Assembly (NCBI GenBank): GCA_001599815.1
Contig: BCIA01000003.1
Location: 930,001-994,000, forward strand
Source of the DNA: Furcasterigmium furcatum
Lineage: Eukaryota; Ascomycota; Sordariomycetes; Glomerellales; Plectosphaerellaceae
DNA: 64,000 nt
Reading direction: 5' to 3'
Below are positions 56,706 to 64,000 of this stretch, piece after piece (position 1 is the first letter of the stretch; each line of letters starts with the position of its first letter). The notes below the pieces were generated by a model. The model saw nothing but the letters and a program-made list of their open reading frames with translations. It made no database searches and was not told the DNA's origin. A program made the translations under genes and the position numbers.

Positions 56706-58438
56706 TCATACCGCAACGCCAACCCAACGAGGCGTGTTGTCCAGTTGACCAACGTCCACCAGCTCTTTGAGCCTCCGTTTGTTGATCTTGTAACCGACAT
56801 ATGGATACTTTTCCACAAACCAGACCCCGCCGGAGAGCCTCTTGAACTTCCCAAGCTTGCCTTCGGTGTACTTCTCCAGCTCACTGGCCAGCTGCTGAAA
56901 TGCGGCGGCCGACCCGTCCTTGGGGACCACTCCGGGCTGCAGGACCACAAAGGCGGTCGGATGCTCCTGCTGGGTCTCCTGGTCCCTGATCCCGACGACC
57001 ACGGCCGTAGACACTGCGGGGTGATCGAACAGCACGGCCTCGAATTCGTCGGCGGACGCATGCGTGCCGTATCCATCCCCGACACGGAGCAGCTCCTTCA
57101 GGCGATCTACGATGAAGACGTTGGAGTTCTCGTCAAAGTAGCCGACATCTCCGGTCCGGAACCACCCGTCGGCGTCAAAGTCTTTGTTCGCGGCATCATT
57201 GTCCTTGTACCCGGCGAACTTGGCAAGCGTGTTGCGGATGAGAATCTCTCCCTGCTCGTTGTGTCCGAGGTCCTTGCCCGTCTCGATGTCGAGCACGCGG
57301 GCCTGCAGGCCGTGGACCAATGTCCCGCTCGATCCCGGCACTGTGGACGCCTCGTCGATCTGGAGGGCGATGAGCAGGGTCTCCGTCGTGCCCCATTCCA
57401 GGGTCAACGGGACACCGTTGAACTTGTCTCGAACGGCGTCGCGAATCTTGGTGTGCACGGGTGCGCCGGCCGAGAGCAGCCACTTGATGGAGGAGAACGT
57501 GGTGCCATCCTTCTTCTCGGACTTTGCGATCTGCGCGGCCAGTGGCGGAGTCACGAACAGGAAGCTTATACCATAGGTGTCGATGAGATGAAAGGTGGAC
57601 TGGTCGAAGGGCTGCTGGAGGATAATGACGGGAATACCCAGGAGGATGTTCAGGCCTAGGTTGAGCTTTGCGTTGATACCATAGGCAAATGGCAAGGATG
57701 AGATCCAGGTATCTGCGTCAGGGTCGATGTCGCGGGGAACGGTCAGTTTCGTCGTCAGGAGGTTTGCGGCCCAGTGGGCGTGGGTGGTCAAGAAGGACTT
57801 GACATTGCCTGAGGATCCGCTAGTGCGATAGATGAAGGCATAATGTTGCTCGGTCTCTTCTCGCGTCGATAGCTTGAAGCCGTTGAACTGCTCCTGCTCC
57901 TCGGAAAGGAGGTCGCTAACGGTGGCAGCGCCAGCGGGTGCTCCCGTGAGGCTGATGAGCGGGATGCCATTGTATCCTTCCGCAGCCGCTTTGGATACTG
58001 GGGCCAGCGCTTCGTCGGTGATGATGAGCTTGGCCTCGGCCTGTTCGAGCCTGGGGATCACAGCATGTGCATCGAGCCCCTGCTGGACTGGGATTGGGGA
58101 GATGGTGGCACCCGCAGCCAGGACAGCGAAAAAGGCAATAGGGTAGTTGATCTGGTTCCATTAGCAGTGTGTCTAGCTGGGTGATTCGGGAAGCATACCG
58201 AGTTGTTGGCCAGGAAAGCGACGACATGACCTGGCTTGATGTCGTACTTCTTGACCAAAACTGAAGCAAGTCGACGACTCTGTGTTTCGAGTTCGTCGAG
58301 GGTCAATGTCTCGCCCGTCTCATGGACGCGGTACAAGACCCGGTCTCGGGGGTAATTATTCCGAGCCTTCTCGAAGATGAAGTTGAAAACGTCCGTTGAG
58401 GGAGCGTCAACTTTGGGGAGCTTAGACTCAAAGACCAT
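56706..58438 (-). CDS. ANL-superfamily acyl/aryl-CoA synthetase-like adenylating enzyme
   Basis: Exons 58199..58438 and 56706..58151 (561 aa). It has the 4-coumarate-CoA ligase-like layout: NYPIAFFAVLAAGATISPI, the P-loop region AFIYRTSGSSGNVKSFLTTH, WISSLPFAYG, SIKWLLSAGAPV, LEWGTTE, DGWFRTGDVGYFDENSNVFI followed by VDRLKE, and a C-terminal VGYKINKRRLKE with the catalytic Lys. The P-loop (TSGSSGNVK) departs from the usual TSGTTGxPK, keeping Gly and Lys but not Pro. No carrier-protein domain is attached and no clear peroxisomal SKL signal ends the protein (it ends WVGVAV). Likely activates a carboxylic acid as acyl-AMP/CoA; substrate unknown. Confidence 0.88.
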
Positions 58439-59001
58439 GGTGATAGATGTGGATGTGAAATTTATCGTCTGTGATGTCTCCTCCAAGGATCATCTACGAG
58501 CAACTCGCCATATTTATCAGAGGCTGATGTCATTCCTGAGGACGGCTAGCTTCTGAAGACCATGCCCCTCACCCATGAGGGTGTCTTCATTCAAGACGGG
58601 GATCACGCCATACGCGAGATGCCAGGCTACTTTCCCTCGGGTTCCTCCGAAGCACGCAACGCTGCAGGTGCACAGCTACTATCGCGTCGGACATCGAGTG
58701 ATGCAGCCGCCATGTAGATCTGCTCGGAGCCTGGCACCTGGAATCCGAGTGACGGTGTCCGACGCATCGCTCACGCCACCCTGCCGTTGCTCATGCCACA
58801 TGATGACAGAGACCAAGCGCTACTCGTCGCATGGAGACCGTCTTGTCACAGGACGAAGGGAAACGAGGCCTGATAGAAAAACAGAGAGGTTGACTTGGAA
58901 CCTGTAAAACAACTGCTCTTTATTTCGTTTTCCGTGCATTCCTCTTGGAGACTTGAACCTTTCTACCACGATATTGTATATTTGAACTCTGAGACGACAA
59001 G
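58439..59001. other. Divergent promoter region, adenylating enzyme / 2-OG oxygenase
   Basis: About 560 bp between two divergent starts. No further gene or repeat was recognised. The shared promoter suggests coordinate expression. Confidence 0.4.
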
Positions 59002-60063
59002 ATGACTGCAAATCTTCCCATCATCGACTACGCCAGGATCATTGGCACGGAAACCTCCAATTCTCCCGATGCTCAGAAGGCCAGCGAGGAGGAGAAGAGA
59101 AAGCTCTTCCAGGCCTTCGTGGACGTCGGCTTCGTGTACCTCGCAAACCACTCGATACCCCTCGAGGCACGGGACAAGCTCTTCGATCATGCCAAACAGT
59201 TCTTTGCCCTGCCAGAATCTGAAAAGGCCAAAGTCGAAACCGGAGAGTCCAAGGGATTCCACGGCTGGTTCTCGCCTGCCCGAACTTCGGGCAACAAGAA
59301 AACCTCCGACCTCAAAGAGGCCTTCGACGTTGGCAAGGAGAACGACCCGACGAGGCCCAACCAGTGGCCGGAGGACTGGCCAGAGTTCCGCGACGACATG
59401 AACTTCTTCTTCGAGCAATGCCACCAGGTCCACCTCGTGCTTCTCCGTATCCTCGCGCAGCAGGTGGGCATCGAAGAAGGCTTCTTCGAGCCGCACGTCG
59501 ACGCGAGGGACCACTTCTTCCGGGTCATCTACTACCCCGAGACGACGCGGGCTGGGCTGAAGAACCGCCTGCGCGCGTCGGCGCACACGGACTACGGCAC
59601 GCTCACCCTCCTCTTCAACGACAACAGCGGCGGCCTGCAGGTACGCAAAACGGACGGCACGTACGTCGAGGCGCCGCCCCTCCCCGGCTGCGCCATCATC
59701 AACGTCGGCGACCTGCTCTCGCGTTGGTTCAATGACAAGCTCCTGTCCACGGAGCACCGCGTTGTGGAGCCCGAGCCTAAGCCGGATGAAGACGGCAGGA
59801 TCCCGGAACTCATCCCGGCTCGCTACGCCATCGCCTGGTTTGGCCATCCCAACCGAGATGCCCTCGTGGAGCCCCTGGACGCCTGCTGCACGGCCGAGGC
59901 GCCGAGGAAGTACGACGCGGTCTACGCGGGGCAGCACGTCGTCGAGCGCTTGGCATACCTCCACAAGAAGGGCCAAAACACCTCGACCTGGACCGATGAC
60001 ATGCAGCGGGAAGCGCCCGAGACCGTTGCTCCCGTGCCGGCTCTGGCCGCGGGCGTGGTTTAG
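59002..60063 (+). CDS. 2-Oxoglutarate/Fe(II)-dependent oxygenase (isopenicillin N synthase-like)
   Basis: Single exon, 353 aa. The N-terminal DIOX_N part (LPIIDYARI, AFVDVGFVYLANHSIP, FFALPESEKAKV, GFHGWFSP) is followed by the double-stranded beta-helix core with the iron triad His/Asp in SAHTDYGTLTLL and the distal His in LLSTEHRVV. The usual 2-oxoglutarate motif R-x-S appears as RYA in IPARYAIAWFGHP. Such enzymes hydroxylate, desaturate or cyclise small molecules in secondary metabolism or catabolism. Cytosolic. It is divergent from the adenylating enzyme, which suggests the two act on one pathway. Confidence 0.92.
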   Translation: MTANLPIIDYARIIGTETSNSPDAQKASEEEKRKLFQAFVDVGFVYLANHSIPLEARDKLFDHAKQFFALPESEKAKVETGESKGFHGWFSPARTSGNKKTSDLKEAFDVGKENDPTRPNQWPEDWPEFRDDMNFFFEQCHQVHLVLLRILAQQVGIEEGFFEPHVDARDHFFRVIYYPETTRAGLKNRLRASAHTDYGTLTLLFNDNSGGLQVRKTDGTYVEAPPLPGCAIINVGDLLSRWFNDKLLSTEHRVVEPEPKPDEDGRIPELIPARYAIAWFGHPNRDALVEPLDACCTAEAPRKYDAVYAGQHVVERLAYLHKKGQNTSTWTDDMQREAPETVAPVPALAAGVV

Positions 60064-60440
60064 CCTGATCTGCAGGACCCCTGAACATCCGTGTATGGAA
60101 GTGTGGAGTGTGTGATGGAGGGGTCAGATGGTTACAAGCGACGACAGGTCTAGTCATCGGAAATGTTGCATTCATTCGTTTGACCTTGAACGTGCCTTGT
60201 GAACAGCCTTAGTCTAATGCGATTTGTCACATGGATGCCGCTTGATCTGATTTCTCCGTGGATGGTGAGCCTGTGCCTCTGTCGTCAGATGATAGAAATA
60301 ATGCAGTGCATGCAGAGAGCGCAAGCGTAGGCCGAGTCCGATGATCTTCAACGGAAGCTACCTAGTGAGCTTCCTAGTGCGGCAGCGGTTTACCAGTCCG
60401 TGGTGACCATGTCGCAGTAGAAAGTGTTCCGCCGCTGCCT

Positions 60441-60487
60441 AGGAGATGATGATATCAGCCACATAGCTTGCGCAACTTCAATATTGC
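60441..60487 (+). repeat. 47-bp direct repeat, copy 1
   Basis: Starts AGGAGATGATGATATCAGCC and ends AACTTCAATATTGC. About 40 of 47 positions match copy 2 at 60522..60568; copy starts are 81 bp apart. Confidence 0.75.
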
Positions 60488-60521
60488 CATGGAGAGGATG
60501 TCCTCCCTCTGCCCAGCCCCC

Positions 60522-60568
60522 AGGAGATGGTGATATCAGCCACGTAGGTCACGAAACTTCAATATTAC
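60522..60568 (+). repeat. 47-bp direct repeat, copy 2
   Basis: Starts AGGAGATGGTGATATCAGCC and ends AACTTCAATATTAC. Both copies keep an exact TGATATCAGCCAC core and an AACTTCAATATT box; differences cluster in the middle. Confidence 0.75.
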
Positions 60569-61361
60569 AACGTGCTCCGCTCGGAATCAATTCCGGAAGA
60601 GAGAACTCGTCACAGAGCCGCACCTCTTTCGTCCGAAGACCACACACCTACGACGGAAGCGCCCAGGGCGGCCGCCGAGGATCTGCGCCCCCCTCATGCG
60701 ATAACCCCCACGCACACAAGGCACGATTTCCGCGCCGCTCCCAGATCGGAGTGACGGGAAGACTAGCCTGCCAAGTTCAGAAGCTGCATGGTCAGAAAAC
60801 CTGCTGTACCTCGTTGTACCTGGTTCTGCTTAGATGAATATTCGGAACCCGCGCGTATTCATCGCATCGCAAGTGTTCACGCCCGACCCTGAACGGGCAG
60901 TCGGAGATGACCGGGGGCCACACCAATTCTACTACTCCGATGCTGGCTCTTCGTCGGCCATCCCATCGGCACGCGATGGGCAATTTGGACTTACACCATC
61001 CTTGGGCAGATGATGAAAGCTGTCAGCCTAGCAGCACAGCGGCACGATGAGAGACATTGGCGAGAAAACGTGGCGAATTGATCTGACTGGAGGAGGAAGG
61101 CGTGTGGGAGCGCGGCACCACGAGCGGACGAACGAGACTCACCCGCTGTAGAATCAGTTAGAGGTCGTACTTTGGCCCGGGCTGAGAATTTGGGTTCCAT
61201 GTGTCACCCAAGTGATCACTTAAAGCCATTGCCCTCATACTGGAAACGGGTCGAGTACTTGAGGGCCGAGTAGAAGCTTCATGTGATTTGAGGAACCTTT
61301 CACTGCCTCGTATACACCTTCAACCTTCAACAGGCCCAGTGGTGCATAGTCATCATAAGCA

Positions 61362-62742
61362 ATGCGCACACAACCCCAACAAGTGAGTCTTTCAGCCCCT
61401 GAGACAGGTCCTACCCAGAAGGCTAATGGAAGTCCAGACTACGACAGGCGTGCGGTCTTCGATCATGGCTACACTGGACACGAAGAGCCTTTTCAACGTG
61501 AACACCACGACCAAAGAGATTAGAGAACAAGCTGGTCCCCCATCTTGGACTGCAGACTCATGGCGCTCCAAGGTCGCTGCTCAGGCGGTGCAATATACCG
61601 ACATCGATGGCTTGCACCAGACTTGCACATTTCTGAGGGAGCTGCCGCCTCTCGTCAGCGAGTTGGAGATCGAACAGGCTCGTGAGCGGCTGTATCACGC
61701 AGCTCTGGGGCGCGGCTTCATCATTCAAGGTGGTGACTGCGCAGAAAGCTTCAGTGACGTGAAGTGGGACATCATCAAGCGAAAGGTTGATCTTCTCTAC
61801 CTTCAAAGCCGAATCCTCGAAGACGGCCTTCAAGTGCCTACCACCGCCATCGGAAGGATCGCCGGCCAATACGCAAAGCCAAGGTCCAACCTTCTCGAGA
61901 CGCTATCGTCAGGCGACATGGTCCACGCATTCAGGGGCCACAATGTCAACTCGGAAGACACCTCGGAGCGGAAGCCAGACCACCGCCGCCTGCTGCTCGG
62001 ATACATGTACTCTGCAGCAGCACAGAGCATGATCAGAAGGATACCCCTCCGATTCACGTCAAATGCATCCGACGGAAAGAGGGTCGAGCTCAGCCTCTTC
62101 AGCTCTCATGAGGCACTTCATCTGCCGTACGAGGCATCACTTACTCACGACCGGTACAACCTCTCCGCCACGACGATATGGCTCGGTGAACGCACAAGAC
62201 AGCTGGACGGTGCACATGTCGAGTATGCACGGGGCCTAAGAAACCCCGTCGGAGTCAAGATCGGCCCCAACGCGACACCCGGAGACGTCGTGGCCCTTCT
62301 CAATGTCCTAGCGGATCGAACTGACGTGGGAAAGATCACTCTCATCACTCGGATCGGTCACGGCCGCGCGAATGCAATCTTGCCTCCCATTATTGACGCC
62401 GTGAAGCAGAGCGGCCATGTCCCTCTCTGGATGAGCGACCCGTGCCACGGAAACACCTTTTCCACGGCGTCAGGCATCAAAACGCGGCGGGTGCAGGATA
62501 TGCTCGCGGAGCTGCAAGAGACGTACATCGTCCACCGGAGTTGCGGGAGTTACTTGGGTGGAGTCCATATTGAGCAGACCGGCGACGATGTCACTGAGTG
62601 TCTCGATGAGACTGTGGTGGAAGGCGAGGATGAGCATCTCGGTCGACGGTACCAGTCTCTCTGCGACCCAAGGCTTTCCCGCGACCAGGCTCTCTGGTTG
62701 ATAGAACAGTTCTCGGAGTTTGTGAAGGCGTCGAGAGTCTAG
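61362..62742 (+). CDS. Class II 3-deoxy-7-phosphoheptulonate (DAHP) synthase
   Basis: Preferred model: exons 61362..61382 and 61438..62742 (441 aa), where a short first exon (MRTQPQQ) and a 55-nt intron with a CTAAT branch precede the frame. Starts at 61426 or 61465 are alternatives. Class II signatures: RGFIIQGGDCAESF, RGHNVN, SSHEALHLPYE, NPVGVKIGPNATPGD, LITRIGHGR, DPCHGNTFST, GGVHIEQTGDDVTECLD and CDPRLSRDQAL. The metal ligands Cys, His, Glu and Asp of the family are all present. It condenses PEP and erythrose-4-phosphate at the entry of the shikimate pathway. Differences from the housekeeping sequence (GHN for GDN, IGHGR after ITR) and its neighbours suggest a specialised paralogue. Confidence 0.9.
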
Positions 62743-63079
62743 GCGATGATATTCATGAGATTTCCTTATAGACCGGTACTATTAAATGAGGAATATAATT
62801 GTGGAAGCTGAATGATCGAAAATACCCTCTGTATCCTGACCCTAACTCCGTCTTCGGTGTCAGAAGATATGAAGAATTACATCTTTCGTCTGCAGCCTTT
62901 GAAGTGCTTTGGCTACCTATACTTCCAACGCCGAACACTCCTGGCAATTGCTTGTCTATTAGCAGCGAAGTGGTCATTCAACAGGCACTACGAAGAGATC
63001 TCAGATTCAAGAAGCGAGACAATTTTGCGATATGAATAATGAATAGACTTGTAGATTTTGTCTGTCTCGTACTTTCTGT
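62743..63079. other. Convergent gap, A/T-rich
   Basis: About 340 bp between converging 3' ends; A/T-rich with no gene-like pattern beyond short overlapping frames. Confidence 0.4.
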
Positions 63080-64000
63080 CTACTGCAACGGTTTACGACC
63101 ATACACAAAGTTGAGCTTAGGCTGATAGCCGTACGTCTTAATCTCCACTTCCAGCGCGTCCAGGAACTCATGGAACTCGCGGGCATTGGCCGCTACACCC
63201 GGGATGCCACCGCCTGGCAATGAACGTGATTAGTATAGGTAAAACGAAGTGCAGCTCATTGTCAAACTCACTCGGTATCTTCTCATCCAGGGTCCTGAAG
63301 CATTCCACCCAAAGCTCGGCGGAGGCGTTCTTCTGTTCCTCGGCTTTAGCCAGGGCGCCGTACCCGTGGTCGAACTGCACGACGCCCACGTCATCGAGGC
63401 CGGCCTCGCCAAGGAGGTTCTCTAGCTTGTAGGCAATGTGGATGTCCATGCCAAAGTCAGCAGTGGACCATTTCTGCAGCTCTGCCTGCTTTGCTAATTG
63501 CGGCCGTGTCGATGGAGAGGCGGGATTCTTCGGGTCGATCCACTCAGCTTCTACGAGCTGGATGTAGCCACCTGGCTTCAAGATGTCGACGAGATTGGAG
63601 ATTACCCCAGGCCACTCAGAGGCTTTAATGCCCCAGATGAGAAGGCGCTGGTGAACGACGTCAAAGGTGCCCTTCCAGCCCCAAGACTCGGGAAATGGGG
63701 TGCGGATGTCGTGGCTGCGAAGTTCTTCCTGGGTTGCCGCCGCGGAAGCGCCTCCAGGCGGGAACAAGGTAGATCCGATGTCTACTCCGAACAGAGCCAG
63801 GTCTTTCGAAGGCAGTTGGCGCGGGAGGTCGCGCAGCCAGAATCCTGTTGGCGTGTTAGCTGGTTCGTTTTCACTCATCAGCGGACACGTATTGAGCTGA
63901 CCGTCGGCTGCACCAGAGTCGAGAACACGGAGCGAAGATTTCTGAGCAATGACCTCAGGGATAAGCAGCTGACCACCTGTAGTCGTGTTCATGAACTCAT
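63080..64000 (-). CDS. SAM-dependent methyltransferase, N-terminus cut by window edge
   Basis: Exons 63902..>64000, 63272..63844 and 63080..63213; the 5' end lies beyond the window. The class I fold is visible: motif I SLRVLDSGAADGFWLRDLP, LALFGVDIGSTLFPP, motif with TFDVVHQRLLIWGI, then DILKPGGYIQLVEAEW, typical of LaeA-like/UbiE-type fungal methyltransferases. The 57-nt intron (63845..63901, branch GCTAAC) is a multiple of three without stops; removing it joins GAADG to FWLRD. The last exon encodes a FHEFLDALEVEIKTYGYQPK tail. Substrate unknown; small-molecule O/N/C-methylation next to biosynthetic genes is plausible. Confidence 0.87.

Larger units (their letters stand above)
60064..61361. 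other. 1.3-kb region between 2-OG oxygenase and DAHP synthase
   Basis: Contains a duplicated 47-bp element (60441..60487 and 60522..60568). No gene recognised; the last part is the DAHP synthase promoter. Confidence 0.45.

Noticed and set aside
1..64000. CRISPR arrays, insertion sequences, retroelements or RIP-degraded repeats
   Set aside because: No regularly spaced repeats, terminal repeats, reverse transcriptase or transposase motifs, or long A/T-rich degraded blocks were seen on either strand.

Overview
The window is nuclear DNA of a filamentous ascomycete (Pezizomycotina, most like a Sordariomycete). The genes are GC-rich and mono- to multi-exonic, with short introns of about 44-130 nt that have GT..AG borders and CTAAC/CTGAC-type branch sites. 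The content includes Zn2Cys6 and bZIP/DUF3425 regulators, a CBM1-bearing cellulase, GPI proteins, an ENA-type Na+ pump and MFS carriers. No bacterial operons, CRISPR arrays, tRNA or rRNA genes, or recognisable transposons were found.

Left part (1-20 kb): a truncated short-chain dehydrogenase, a bZIP/DUF3425 regulator, a cysteine-rich secreted peptide gene broken by an in-frame TAG, an UNC93-like carrier, an ENA-type P-type ATPase, a small hypothetical gene, a secreted twin-CX3C peptide, a decayed gene, a MYND zinc-finger gene whose reading frame stays open for about 150 codons after its TAG stop, and a GH12 endoglucanase with CBM1.

Centre (21.2-41.9 kb): the main system of the window is a complete five-gene galactosaminogalactan (GAG) exopolysaccharide locus. 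It holds gtb3 (giant membrane GT4 synthase), uge3 (UDP-Glc/GlcNAc 4-epimerase), sph3 (GH135 hydrolase), ega3 (GH114 endo-galactosaminidase, type II membrane protein) and agd3 (CE18 deacetylase). Together they would make UDP-Gal/UDP-GalNAc, polymerise and export the polymer, cut it, and partly deacetylate it into a cationic adhesive. The Sph3 here has no visible membrane anchor.

Right part (42-64 kb): a possible small secreted protein, a RidA-family protein, a GPI-anchored Cys-rich protein, a catalytically dead aspartic-protease-like GPI mucin, and a secreted Cys-rich protein. A metabolic run follows: an MFS anion symporter diverging from an FAH-family hydrolase over a phased CGGCGG promoter, a Zn2Cys6 regulator, an ANL adenylating enzyme, a 2-oxoglutarate/Fe(II) oxygenase, a class II DAHP synthase paralogue and a SAM methyltransferase cut by the right edge. 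This run may be an undescribed catabolic or biosynthetic cluster.

Exon coordinates were worked out by hand from splice signals and reading-frame continuity. All lengths follow from those models.
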